From: Tribonema minus
Lineage: Eukaryota; Sar; Xanthophyceae; Tribonematales; Tribonemataceae
Reading direction: 5' to 3'
Assembly: GCA_017506865.1 (NCBI GenBank)
Contig: JAFCMP010000179.1
Coordinates: 682,001-746,000, forward strand
Length of the DNA stretch: 64,000 bases
A program made the position numbers and the translations under genes. This document shows, in pieces, positions 29,029 to 38,883 of the stretch. The stretch's first letter is position 1, and the number at the start of each line of letters is the position of its first letter. The notes beneath the pieces are model-generated. The model was given only the letters and a program-made list of their open reading frames with translations. It was not told the origin of the DNA and searched no databases.

Positions 29029-30309
29029 TCAAAAAGCTTCCAAGTATGGTGACATGATGCCCTGCAATACGCCTGCGTTCATCCCCAGCGCGTCCACATA
29101 TGTTGCAACAGCCTTTGATGTAAATTCAGCCTTCATAGCATCCGACAAATGCATAGAGAGACCAGCTTCATAGGCCTCTACGTCTGCTGCACTTGCATTG
29201 TCCAGCACCGTCTGCCTGACCTGTGTTGCTAGATTGCTGATTTCTTCTGTGATAGCCCACATCGGCCGCATTTGCTGTGTGGCATCAGTCACGCCGTCAA
29301 GTGTGGACATGATGCGCACGATTCGTCCGGTGCTGCACACTGGGAGTGAGTGCTCAATGCAGTCTGCGAGGCGCTGGATCAATGTGCACTTCAAGTTGTC
29401 ACGTAGAGTTGCATCGTGCAAGTTGATGACATGGTGCCAAACATGCGCTAATGCTTGTCGCTCACTTACTCCGAGTGTGGTATGTTGAGCCGGTGAAAGC
29501 GCCTTGAGAACGGCTAGTGCATCGGCATTTCCCTCAGTGAGTTTGTAGACTTGCACCAGAACGTCTGGCATCAGCTGCAGGTCACCATGCTTTGCGACCA
29601 TTGCGGCTAGATTCGTCTTGGTCGCTGCCACGATCGAGTGATCGTGCACATTTTGAGTATCCAGCCGCCTGTATTGGACACGCTGCTGTGCAACGCGTCT
29701 GTGACCGCGCCCATGGCGCCTCACAGGAATTGGCGCTGGCGCTGCGGGGGGTGGTTGGGCAGGTTGTTGCGCTACATAGACTGGCGCGGTCGCTGCAGGC
29801 TGAGGTGCTACAGGCCGCTTTTGGCAAGTTTCATTGCACCTGTTCATAGTGCGAGCCAGTGCGCACATCAGCTCGCCATAACAGGTCGGCAGCGGCGCGC
29901 CTCTGGTATCTACGCCGCTTACCGGGTGCAATCGCGTAGCAACGTATTGTGCCTGCGCCCTGCCTGCTGTCACAGCATCAGAAGACGCTGCTATTAATGC
30001 ATACATGTGCATTGCAAGTACCACATTGGAAGAATAGCGGGGGAAAGCACCTCTGGCATATGTGTCGGCTGCATCAAGCATTGCTTCCCAGTCTCCACTT
30101 GCTAGCTTTGTAGCACAGTTTTGCAACAGCAGCACCTCATCAGGAAGCACTTCCTGGACAGGTGCAACAACTTCAGTGAACCTCTCTTGTTGAACGTGTG
30201 GCGTTGGTTTCTGAAGGGGCGCTTCTTTACATGCCCTCTTGTACAGCATGTAGATGAAGACTGCGCAGAGCACAAGTCCTACAGCAACTATCATATATGT
30301 GTTGCACAT
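29029..30309 (-). CDS. Membrane-anchored giant-virus-type protein (SEL1-like plus VHD domain)
   Basis: 426 residues from the ATG at 30309. Residues 4-23 (TYMIVAVGLVLCAVFIYMLY) are a single N-terminal membrane span. Residues 62-125 look like a SEL1/TPR-type helical repeat (ADTYARGAFPRYSSNVVLAM). After GAPLPTCYGELMCALA comes a Pro/Ala linker, and from residue 215 the C-terminal domain RLDTQNVHDHSIVAAT ... VCSTGRIVRIMSTLDGV. The order N-anchor, G-x-F/Y-P-R repeat and QNVHD domain is that of a conserved hypothetical family of giant algal viruses; the family name is from memory and its function is unknown. The C-terminal domain is copied into the chimeric gene at 15237-15928. It is divergent from the gene starting at 30416. 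Confidence 0.82.
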   Translation of the reverse strand: MCNTYMIVAVGLVLCAVFIYMLYKRACKEAPLQKPTPHVQQERFTEVVAPVQEVLPDEVLLLQNCATKLASGDWEAMLDAADTYARGAFPRYSSNVVLAMHMYALIAASSDAVTAGRAQAQYVATRLHPVSGVDTRGAPLPTCYGELMCALARTMNRCNETCQKRPVAPQPAATAPVYVAQQPAQPPPAAPAPIPVRRHGRGHRRVAQQRVQYRRLDTQNVHDHSIVAATKTNLAAMVAKHGDLQLMPDVLVQVYKLTEGNADALAVLKALSPAQHTTLGVSERQALAHVWHHVINLHDATLRDNLKCTLIQRLADCIEHSLPVCSTGRIVRIMSTLDGVTDATQQMRPMWAITEEISNLATQVRQTVLDNASAADVEAYEAGLSMHLSDAMKAEFTSKAVATYVDALGMNAGVLQGIMSPYLEAF

Positions 30310-30415
30310 GTACTACTACTAGCTTATAAAATAGTCAGCTGCGAGGGCCAGTGCCTGGACACGCAAGCTGATACTTTGCCGTGTTGGCATTTTTATGTAG
30401 GGTACAAAGCACGAG

Positions 30416-31012
30416 ATGGTGCTGCAAGGGAGGATACGCGCAGAGCGAGCAGGGCTGTTAGAGTTACAGCGTGAGGGCATAGCGTTGACTACTGAAGTTG
30501 CTGTTGCCGATGAAACTGTGAGCGTGTCAATCGTGCTGGTTCCAGACACATTTCTTTTTTTCCGATGGTGCCCACCGGCCGTGCATCCCTTTTCGCGACC
30601 TGACATAGCTGCAAGCGTTGGCAGAGGGCCAACTATTGTTGGGCTCGGCGTAGCGCAAGAGTTGTACCACCTGTATGATACAGCGTCTGTGGATGTGTTT
30701 ATGGCTGCTGCTGTAGGCGCCACATATGATCCGCGCAGGCGGATCAGAGATTTGGTGCGCCTTCTGATCTTGCGCGATGGCCCGATGGCGTGTAGGTGTG
30801 ACAAGTGCCTTAATGATGATGATGACCAGCAACACCCTGTGGACATGGTTTCGCTAGAACCTATTCCACAGGACCTGTGCTGGAAGGCGCCGAATGGTGT
30901 TTGCCACGATATTCGCACTCTAATAGCGATGTATGAACATGACCCGCGCGGCTCGCTGCCGGACCGGAGCGGACCGCTGCCTGTAGCACTGCTTAGTCGC
31001 TTGATCGGATGA
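30416..31012 (+). CDS. Hypothetical protein with Cys pair and LEPI motif
   Basis: 198 residues from the ATG at 30416. The middle has CRCDKC followed by four Asp; the C-terminus reads PVDMVSLEPIPQDLCWKAP, CHDIRTLIAMYEHDP and PDRSGPLP. The DxVxLEPI ... C-x-D-x-x-x-L ... DP...P pattern occurs in short modules of giant-virus proteins and loosely resembles a U-box without zinc, but this is only suggestive. No membrane span or signal. It shares a spacer of 106 bp with the divergent gene at 29029-30309. Confidence 0.65.
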   Translation: MVLQGRIRAERAGLLELQREGIALTTEVAVADETVSVSIVLVPDTFLFFRWCPPAVHPFSRPDIAASVGRGPTIVGLGVAQELYHLYDTASVDVFMAAAVGATYDPRRRIRDLVRLLILRDGPMACRCDKCLNDDDDQQHPVDMVSLEPIPQDLCWKAPNGVCHDIRTLIAMYEHDPRGSLPDRSGPLPVALLSRLIG

Positions 31013-31082
31013 GTGTGGGCAAGTACACCTGCTAGTACTGGCCTCAAAGGGTGTGGCTTGAGGGGGTGACTTCACTGTCCGC

Positions 31083-31391
31083 ATGAGTCATTGGAAGCAG
31101 AAAAAATATTGGCCTAGGGTTGAACTTGAACTCGTCATGTCTCTGTTCTGTGTATCACCAAAGCACACGTCGCCTTTTGACGTGGAGGGGAGGCTGATCC
31201 GGTCCTACATCGACAGCGACGGTTCCGAATCACTTGTGTTCAAAGTCACCGTGCACGACGAGGAGCTCATTGCGTGGATGCGTTGTTGGCACACGATGGG
31301 CAAAAGTATACTCTCAGCTCGTCACAACGGAGAATACACAATCGAAACGCACATTCCAAGGCGCAAGTGTAGCATCTCTGTCAAGCGCTAG
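31083..31391 (+). CDS. Small hypothetical protein
   Basis: 102 residues from the ATG at 31083, beginning MSHWKQKKYWPRVELELVMS. Basic at both ends, with alternating hydrophobic residues in the middle that suggest a small beta-rich fold (LIRSYIDSDGSESLVFKVTV). It lies 70 bp after the previous gene on the same strand, possibly co-regulated. No family recognised. Confidence 0.55.
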   Translation: MSHWKQKKYWPRVELELVMSLFCVSPKHTSPFDVEGRLIRSYIDSDGSESLVFKVTVHDEELIAWMRCWHTMGKSILSARHNGEYTIETHIPRRKCSISVKR

Positions 31392-31667
31392 CTCTAAGGC
31401 AAGCTGTGTTCAATTTCGCTTACGTCACTAATACAGTGTTATACTACTAATTCGATTTGTAGTTGCAAAATTCTAGCATGCGTCATACAAATCTTAATGC
31501 GATATACACTCATTCATTGACATGCAGTTCTGCACTAACAGTAGCAGACACAGGCAGTGAAAATGAAAGGCAAACACACAATGAAATTTCAGATATGACA
31601 GACATGTTATTTGGCACCATTCTTTTGAGGGGGCATCATTGATTTGGATCTATCTGTACTTGACCGG
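31392..31667. other. AT-rich spacer
   Basis: Convergent spacer with AATTCGATTTG near 31448 and AT-rich sequence. No gene seen. Confidence 0.5.
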
Positions 31668-32593
31668 TCAATCGCATTTCAGGGTTGGAGGCATGAGGCA
31701 CATCACCATTGCGACCAAGGTCTCCTTCGCGTCAGGCTCTGAAAGGCTGAACGCGTTGCACAAAACATCCTTATTGTTGGTTTTGGACCAGCAGAAGCTC
31801 TCGTGCTTGACTTGGACTTCGCGTTTCACATACACACGTGCAGCTGATATAACTGATGCGTGTGTGCGGTTGTTGTTTTCATCCTTGTAGAAAGCCAACA
31901 CCAGATCACAGTGTTCATAGTGGGGGTGCCTGCCCACATCGAACTTAAAACCTTTCCCGTTAATGGAGGCCGTCTTCACACTGATGCGGATATCTTCATC
32001 ATATAAGCTCCACACGACATCGACTGTCTCATTCTGCCTCTCCGGTGCTCACAGCGACTGAATTCCAACCAGCGCAGCCAAAGCCTTGATGTTGAGCACC
32101 TCCGATGCATGTTGTGTGGAGACGCATGTGTTCGGGGTTTTGGGCCCCATGGCGAACCACAGTTGCTCACTCCCCCAGACCATCCTCTCCTGCACATATC
32201 TGAAATACATCTCGCGCATACGGTGAAGCCGTGCATCGTCATCGAAGCCGGGGACGTAGAGGTGGTCACCGTACTTGTCGTTTTTGTCTTTCCGAGGATA
32301 AGGTTGTAGGCTGGCGCAACAATTGACCAAGTGCGTCCACAGCAGCAGAAGCGTGTCATGAACAGCAGGCGGAGCAGGAAAACAGCAGCCACCTGATAAG
32401 CTCAGGCGAAGGGCCAAAGGCTGGAGTTCTTATTGAAAAGGTGTTGCACACTGCCTTGAAACGTGTCTGCATTCTGCTGCATGTGGTGTGTCCACGCCCC
32501 TTGTGTCTGCTGCCGCCACTTGACTTGTGTCTTTTGTTGCACCTGCGCACGGAGCAGCGTCAATATGTCAATAAAATGTTGGTTGACACTCAT
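31668..32593 (-). CDS. Nuclease-like hypothetical protein with in-frame TGA or micro-intron
   Basis: The two long pieces 32392-32052 and 32048-31668 are in one frame, separated by a single TGA (32051-32049). Reading through gives RMREMYFRYVQERMVWGSEQ ... ALAALVGIQSL-(TGA)-APERQNETVDVVWSLY and then EDIRISVKTASINGKGFKFD ... HCDLVLAFYKDE. The second part (hydrophobic D-x-x-W, then IxVK, then DLVLA) is loosely like a PD-(D/E)xK nuclease core. The TGA disappears if a 30-nt stretch GTTGGA...CCGGAG is removed as an intron, which keeps the frame. At the 5' end, an exon with ATG at 32593 (MSVNQHFIDILTLLRAQVQQ) joins in phase via GTGTGC..TTATCAG (32451-32393, 59 nt). Alternatively a nonsense-mutated gene. 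Confidence 0.55.
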
Positions 32594-32602
32594 TCTAACA
32601 AC

Positions 32603-33031
32603 ATGAGACTTTGCAGCCTGCTTGCATTGTGTCACTGTGCTCGCGCCTGTCCGAGAGGCACCAAATGCAGATGCCCACCTCAGCTTGTATGTCCACCTGC
32701 AAGTGTATGCCCGCCCCCAAGTGTGTGCCCGCCTCAAAATGTGTGTCCACCACCTGAAGCATGTGCCCCCCCACCTCCTGCATGCATTCAAATTGTCAAT
32801 GCAGCGCTCGGTGCGTCTGACCGCCGAGCACCAGTAGCAGATGCCGCGTGTGAGCACTGGCCGACTGGGGGCAACATGACTAAAACAGCAGTGTTCTGCA
32901 AGAAACTGTTCATAGCAGCGTGGGCACTTGGTGTGCCTCTGTCGCTGCAAGCTTTGCCTGGATTATGCGCTGGCTCCAGACTGGTGGAGTCTAAGGATGA
33001 TGTTGTATTGTTTCTTATAAAGTTAGCATGA
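32603..33031 (+). CDS. Cys-Pro repeat protein (doubtful)
   Basis: ATG at 32603 opens MRLCSLLALCHCARACPRGT, a short signal-like start, then about six VCPPP-type repeats (VCPPASVCPPPSVCPPQNVC) every five to seven residues, resembling a minicollagen or wall-protein Cys-Pro tract, and a hydrophobic C-terminal segment (LFIAAWALGVPLSLQALPGL). The gene start lies 9 bp from the proposed ATG of the minus-strand gene, and the minus strand is also open, so one of the two may be wrong. Confidence 0.35.
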   Translation: MRLCSLLALCHCARACPRGTKCRCPPQLVCPPASVCPPPSVCPPQNVCPPPEACAPPPPACIQIVNAALGASDRRAPVADAACEHWPTGGNMTKTAVFCKKLFIAAWALGVPLSLQALPGLCAGSRLVESKDDVVLFLIKLA

Positions 33032-33059
33032 CATTCTGGCTGAGAGAGGGTCAAGCTTT

Positions 33060-35900
33060 GACAGCATCAGTAGTCACCATGCCGAGGCTTGTGCACCCCA
33101 GACTCTGAAGGCGCAAGTAGGTGATCAGAAGTGTAGGTGATATCAGCGTAGGAGAGGTTCAATCATCCCCAGCACTAGCAGAGGCTATACTCAAGCCTTA
33201 GAACACAAAGTTGAACTCATGCTGAAACTTGAAGTTACTAAGGCTGGGCCTGTTTAGAAAAGAGTTCATGAAGTGTAAACTGATCAGAAGTGTAGGTGAG
33301 GTCAGGCTAAGAGAGGTTCAATCTATCTCTACATGAGCAGTCACCATACTCAGCCTTACAGCGCACACTTGAAGTTCTGAGCACTCTTGAAGTTCCTGAG
33401 GCTGGGCCTGTCGAAAAAAGTATTTCACAGAGGCTGACCCTAAATGGGGTTGGTACGACGCTCGCTAGATTTTCGTAACCTGCAAATAAATCAGGCTGCT
33501 GATCAGAAGTGTAGGTGAGATCAGTGTAAGAGAGCTTCAAGCGTCCCCAGCATTAGCAGAGGCCATACTGAGGCTTAGAGCACAAAGTTGAACTTGTGCT
33601 GAAATTGAAGTTCCTGATGCTGGGCCTCGAGAAAAGGGTTCATAAAGTGTAAATAATTGTAGCTCGTGTTCGAAAGTGAGGGGGAGGTCAGGCTAAGTAA
33701 GGTTCAATCTATCCCTGCATGAGCAGTCGCCATACTCAGCCTTAAAGCACACACTTGAACTTCTGAGCGCACTTGAAGTTCCAGAGGCTGGGCCTGTCGA
33801 AAAAAGTATTTCTCAGAGGCTGACCCTAAATGGGGTTGGTACGACGCTCGCTAGATTTTCGTAACCTGCAAATAAATCAAGCTGCTGACCAGAAGTGTAG
33901 GTGAGATCAAGTGTCAGAGAGCTTCAAGCGTTCCCAGCATTAGCAGAGGCCATACTGAGGCTTAGAGCACAAAGTTGAACTTGTGTGAAAATTGAAGTTA
34001 CTGATGCTGGGCCTGTCGAGAAAAGGGTTCATAGTGTAAATAATTGTGGCTCATGATCGAAAGTGAGGGGGAGGTCAGGCTAAGTAAGGTTCAATCTATC
34101 ACTGCATGAGCAGCCACCATACTCAGCCTTACAGCACACACTTGAACTTTTGAGCACACTTGAAGTTCCAGAGGCTTGGCCTGTCGAAAAAAGTATTTCT
34201 CAGAGGCTGACCCTAAATGAGGTTGGTACAACGCTCGCTAGATTTTCGTAACCTGCAAATAAATCAGGCTGCTGATCAGAAGTGTAGGTGAGATCAGTGT
34301 CAGAGAGCTTCAAGCATCCCCAGCATTAGCAGAGACCATGCTAAGGCTTAGAGCACAGAGTTGATCTTGTGCTGAAATTGAAGTTCCTGATGCTGGGCCT
34401 GTTGAGAAAAGGGTTCATAGTGTACATAATTGTGGCTCGTGATCGAAAGTGAGGGGGAGGTCAGGTTAAGTAAGGTTCAATCTATCCCTGCATGAGCAGT
34501 CACCATACTCAGCCTTACAGCACACACTTGAACTTTTGAGCACACTTGAAGTTCCAGAGGCTTGGCCTGTCGAAAAAAGTATTTCTCAGAGGCTGACCCT
34601 AAATGAGGTTGGTACGACGCTCGCTAGATTTTCGTAACCTGCAAATAAATCAGGCTGCTGATCAGAAGTGTAGGTGAGATCAGTGTCAGAGAGCTTCAAG
34701 CGTCCCCAGCATTCGCAGAGGCCATACTGAGGCTTAGAGCACAAAGTTGAACTTGTGTTGAAATTGAAGTTCCTGATGCTGAGCCTGTCGAGAAAAGGGT
34801 TCATAGTGTAAATAATTGTGGCTCGTGATCGAAAGTGAGGGGGAGGTCAGGCTAAGTAAGGTTCAATCTATCCCTGCATGAGCAGTCACCATACTCAGCC
34901 TTACAGCACACACTTGAACTTCTGAGCACTCTTGAAGTTCCAGAGGCTGGGCCTGTCGAAAAAAGTATTTCTCAGACGCTGACCCTAAATGGGGTTGGTA
35001 CGACGCTCGCTAGATTTTCGTAACCTGCAAATAAATCAAGCTGCTGACCAGAAGTGTAGGTGAGATCAGTGTCAGAGAGCTTCAAGCGTCCCCAGCATTA
35101 GCAGAGGCCATACTAAGGCTTAGAGCACAAAGTTGAACTTGTGTTGAAATCGAAGTTCCTAAGGCTGGACCTGTCGAGAAAAGGGTTCATAAAGTGTAAA
35201 TAATTGTGGCTCATGATCGAAAGTGAGGGGGAGGTCAGGCTAAGTAAGGTTCAATCTATCCCTGCATGAGCAGAGGCCATACTGAGGCTTAGAGCACAAA
35301 GTTGAACTTGTGCTGAAATTGAAGTTCCTGATGCTGGGCCGGTCGAGAAAAGGGTTCATAGTGTAAATAATTGTGGCTCGTGATCGAAAGTGAGGGGGAG
35401 GTCAGGTTAAGAGAGGTTCGATCTATCCCCACATCAGCAGTCACCGTACTGAAATCAGTGTAAGAGGCGGTTCTAGCTGTCCCGCATGAGTGCTTGCCAT
35501 ACTAGCTAACACGCTTGAACTAAGCTAAAGTTGACCTTCCCAAGGCTGGGCATTGATAAACGTGTTCATGAAGGGCAAATAATTGTAGCTCAAGATCGAA
35601 AGTGTGGTAAGTATCTGACCCCCACATGAGTGCTCCCACACTAAGCCTCACTGTGTGCAGGTAATACTTTAGGAACGCTTGAAGTACCCGAGCCTGGTTC
35701 CGTCGAAGGAGGCTGACCCTATATGAGGCTGGTTCGATGCTCATCATTTGTAACTTCCAAATAATTACCATACCAAATCGAATTAGTATGTGAGATCAGG
35801 CTGAGAGAGGTACCAGCTTCTCCTGCACTTGCGTACCCACCATGTGCAGGTTGAAGTTATGCTTTTTGGATGCTCTTGAAGTTCATGAGGTGTAATTAAG
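33060..35900 (+). repeat. Satellite array B (386-bp unit)
   Basis: Same satellite family and orientation as array A. The TCGAAAAAAGTATTTC landmark recurs at about 33411, 33797, 34184, 34570 and 34956, a period of 386-387 bp. Units differ from array A by an extra variant of the roughly 120-150-bp subunit and by CGTAACCTGCAAATAAATCA instead of CGTAAAGTGC. The right end decays over 35400-35900 into single diverged subunits just before the tyrosine-recombinase gene. Short minus-strand frames within are by-products. Confidence 0.96.
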
Positions 35901-36050
35901 GAGATTCGGCACCAAGATTCAGCAATAAATGCTGAATCGCGCAATTAAAACAGACTGCCAAATAATCCCCGAATCTCAGCATGTTCATTCCTGTGATCAC
36001 AATCACAACCAAACCCGCAAGCACACTGACAACAGCAGTCAAAGCACACC
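35901..36050 (+). promoter_or_regulatory. Promoter region of recombinase gene with palindrome
   Basis: Contains GGAGATTCGGCACCAAGATTC and a perfect palindrome GATTCAGC-AATAAAT-GCTGAATC (35916-35938, 8-bp arms, 7-bp loop) about 115 bp before the ATG at 36051. The GATTC words match those in other spacers of the window. It could be an operator or a recombinase-binding site at the array edge. Confidence 0.45.
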
Positions 36051-38567
36051 ATGTCCAAGAACTCTGGGATCACCTGTTTGGCCGATGACTCCGCTTCCGG
36101 CCAAGTGCTCAGATCAGCTGCCGCCGCTGCTGAAGCCTCAATAAAAAAAAGCAACCGCTTCAGCCCCTGCTCCGTCACCGAGCTGACTTCTTGGGTGGGG
36201 ATCGGCACCTACGCATACAGCGATCAAGACGAGCGTCACAAGGGCATGGTCCGGGAGGCATACTGGTGCAGCGTGATACGAGAGGTTATTGCTGCAGAAA
36301 CACCACCCCCAACATGTGCACAGGGCAGCGAGATATTCAACAACCTAGGTGAGGACGTGAAGGACAAATGGTGCACACACCTTGGCACAATGCATGCAGC
36401 TATGGCATATGCGCTGTGGACGATACTCGTGCCATACTATGTTGCAGAGAGGTCGAAAATGGGCAACAGATCCCACCACTGGCGCCCCCTTGAACCTGAT
36501 GCGACATTGCGCAAGGAACGCATGCAGGCGTACACGGTCCTCAAGGCAGCAATGGCGTCAGACTTTGTAAAGCGAGCACCTGCAGACGTCCTCCTCCTCG
36601 ATCACTATGACTGGAACCTCACACCAGATGACGAGCGGCTCAGGTATTTCCTCGACAGAGATTTCTCAGTTGAGGGGGACTCTGCCGAAGCAGGTGGCAC
36701 ATCGACCCAGTCTATCAGAGGTGTGGCCAGCACCTTTGTTAGGTCCTTGTGGACGGCATGTGTGGTGCTCGGGCGCGAGCCCCACCCTCTCAGTGCGATA
36801 CGCCCGCTTACTGCAAAGGAGTGGATGGTGCTTGTCAAGGGCCACGGTGTGCCCGAGGACCTGCTGTCGGGGACACGCATCATCCCCCCCCTCAACTATG
36901 CAGACCTGGTCACTGACGCTGACGCATTCCAGCCATGCAAGGAGTACACATTCCTTTGTTCGATAACAGAAGATGCCTTCTTCTCCGACATATTCATCCC
37001 AAGAGCATTCTTCCTGATGCGGGCACTGCGGGTTGCAGAGGAGTGCACTACGGAGGGGGGGAACAGAGATGAGCTTCTCAGGCAAGTGTTGCAGGCGACG
37101 AGCGATAACACGACTGTAGGATTTTCAAACAACCTAGCCTCAGTGTTTGGCGCCATCAAGAGGAGTGGAGCGGAGCGATACAGGCCAGATGCGATGGACA
37201 TAGCTGCTATACGCGCCTACATGCCTTCTGCAGACCTGGCGTGGCTCGACACATCAGGGCAAGCGCTGACATACTCAGTGAACAAGTTCATTGATGCTTT
37301 CAGGGATACATTTCTCACCACGCGGAGGCGGCTGAGGGCGGACGTCACAGTCAGCCGCGCACTGGACAGGGGAGGCCTGAAATCGAAGAAGGCTGCAGGT
37401 CGCCTCCCTGACGCCGAAGACGACAGCCTTCGCGACATGATGCAGGCCCTCCGCAAGCAGATATGGAGCCGAGTGTGGACGTCAGTCATCGCCCCCTGGC
37501 TGCGGGTGCACGTTCTACCTCAGGAGCTCCAATCCTTCATGAACACAAACGCGACAGCAGCAGAGGAGGGAAATATCGTCAAATTTGCAGACAGCAAGGG
37601 ATTCACCAGGTACGACGCGGAGAGAGTGCAGCTCCTGCTGATGCTTCACTTGTCATGCCTAAGATCGCAGGTGTGGCGCGACTCTGTCATCGAGGAATAT
37701 GAACTTAGCAAGCGCGACGGCAAGGTGTTCTACACGCTTCATATGACGCGAGCATTCAAGACGGCTTCATGCCAGGACGACGGGATCCCACAGCTCGCAA
37801 AGTGGGACTTGTCGGAGACAGAGAGCACACTGGTACACTCAGTGCTGCTGTTATGCAGGCCGATGCTCGCAACAGGCGCCAAGAGCACATCCCGCATGTT
37901 CCTAGATGCTGCCGGAGCTCCCGTGACACAGCGCTGGATCGAAAACAAGGTGGCAGAGGTCGGAAAGGAGTGGCTCGGGGTGCCAAGGATCGGTCCGCAC
38001 TCACTTAGGACGATGTGGCTTTCATGGATGGTGAACAGCGGTCTCATAACAGAGGCAGACTTCGACAGCCTGGCCGCCTACGTCCAAGTGTCTCGCTGCA
38101 CAATGTTGGAGACTTATGTGACTCCCAGTCACAACGGCCCTGCACAGCGCGTCGGGCAGCTGATGAGGGATGGTGGGCTCAATGCTCACGTGCCCCCGCC
38201 TACAGCACCTGCAAAGGGTGAGGATGAGTGTTCGGAGCAGGATGAGGAGTGCGACACGTCCATCGCAGACACGGCCTCCACAGCCGCTGCGTCCGACGAC
38301 ACGACAGACGATATGGATGTTGACACCGTGGGTGGAAGCGGGGAACGCCCATACGGGAAAGCCCTGGGACTCAAACGCAAGACTTACAAGGATAACATCA
38401 CGCTGGCGGTGCTAGCACATGGCGGTGACGCCAAGAATGCATTCGATGCGTTGGTCACAAAGCGCAAGCGTGGCACGTTGAGCGCCCATGAGCAATGGTT
38501 CAGGCAGGACATATCATTCTTCAGAGACACAGACTTCCCTACGTTCAAAAAGATGTGTACGAAGTGA
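36051..38567 (+). CDS. Tyrosine recombinase (Crypton-like or viral integrase)
   Basis: An intact 838-residue protein from the ATG at 36051. The catalytic domain occupies residues about 505-700: Arg I in LLMLHLSCLRSQVWRDS (R538), the beta-turn Lys in MTRAFKTAS (K570), the H-x-x-R box IGPHSLRTMWLSWMV (H650, R653) and the nucleophile in CTMLETYVTPS (Y689). The usual second His/Trp between them is not evident (LAAYVQVSRC). The N-terminal 450 residues contain helical segments suited to DNA binding; I cannot name a family for them. The C-terminus (705-838) has an acidic linker and a basic KALGLKRKTYKDNI stretch. Such long eukaryotic recombinases occur in Crypton transposons and in large algal viruses. 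It lies between inverted satellite arrays B and C. Confidence 0.85.
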   Translation: MSKNSGITCLADDSASGQVLRSAAAAAEASIKKSNRFSPCSVTELTSWVGIGTYAYSDQDERHKGMVREAYWCSVIREVIAAETPPPTCAQGSEIFNNLGEDVKDKWCTHLGTMHAAMAYALWTILVPYYVAERSKMGNRSHHWRPLEPDATLRKERMQAYTVLKAAMASDFVKRAPADVLLLDHYDWNLTPDDERLRYFLDRDFSVEGDSAEAGGTSTQSIRGVASTFVRSLWTACVVLGREPHPLSAIRPLTAKEWMVLVKGHGVPEDLLSGTRIIPPLNYADLVTDADAFQPCKEYTFLCSITEDAFFSDIFIPRAFFLMRALRVAEECTTEGGNRDELLRQVLQATSDNTTVGFSNNLASVFGAIKRSGAERYRPDAMDIAAIRAYMPSADLAWLDTSGQALTYSVNKFIDAFRDTFLTTRRRLRADVTVSRALDRGGLKSKKAAGRLPDAEDDSLRDMMQALRKQIWSRVWTSVIAPWLRVHVLPQELQSFMNTNATAAEEGNIVKFADSKGFTRYDAERVQLLLMLHLSCLRSQVWRDSVIEEYELSKRDGKVFYTLHMTRAFKTASCQDDGIPQLAKWDLSETESTLVHSVLLLCRPMLATGAKSTSRMFLDAAGAPVTQRWIENKVAEVGKEWLGVPRIGPHSLRTMWLSWMVNSGLITEADFDSLAAYVQVSRCTMLETYVTPSHNGPAQRVGQLMRDGGLNAHVPPPTAPAKGEDECSEQDEECDTSIADTASTAAASDDTTDDMDVDTVGGSGERPYGKALGLKRKTYKDNITLAVLAHGGDAKNAFDALVTKRKRGTLSAHEQWFRQDISFFRDTDFPTFKKMCTK

Positions 38568-38883
38568 AGGCGCCCTACATGAATGGCAACTCTATGTTGA
38601 GCGTTTCCAGGTCTCTCATTTCTCTTCTTGTCGTTGTTGATTGTAAGGCTGGCATGCTGCATACATGTTCAACAATTGCATGGTGTTGGCCCCTGTGGCT
38701 GCCGCATGCAAACCCGCCCTACAGCACTACAGCAGCAGTATAATCATGGTGGCATGTCATTGTAGCAACAGCAGCGGTCACAACCTCGGCTGCAGCATCG
38801 AAGTTGACACACATGAGACACCCTTCAGCAGCAGTAGATGAGAAATAATGGTGCGTAACATTATGGTGGCATGTCTGTTTGGA
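38568..38883. other. Convergent spacer
   Basis: Between the recombinase and the zinc-ribbon gene, tail to tail. A short phrase (TATGGTGGCATGTC with variants) occurs twice, near 38748 and 38861. No gene is seen. Confidence 0.5.
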
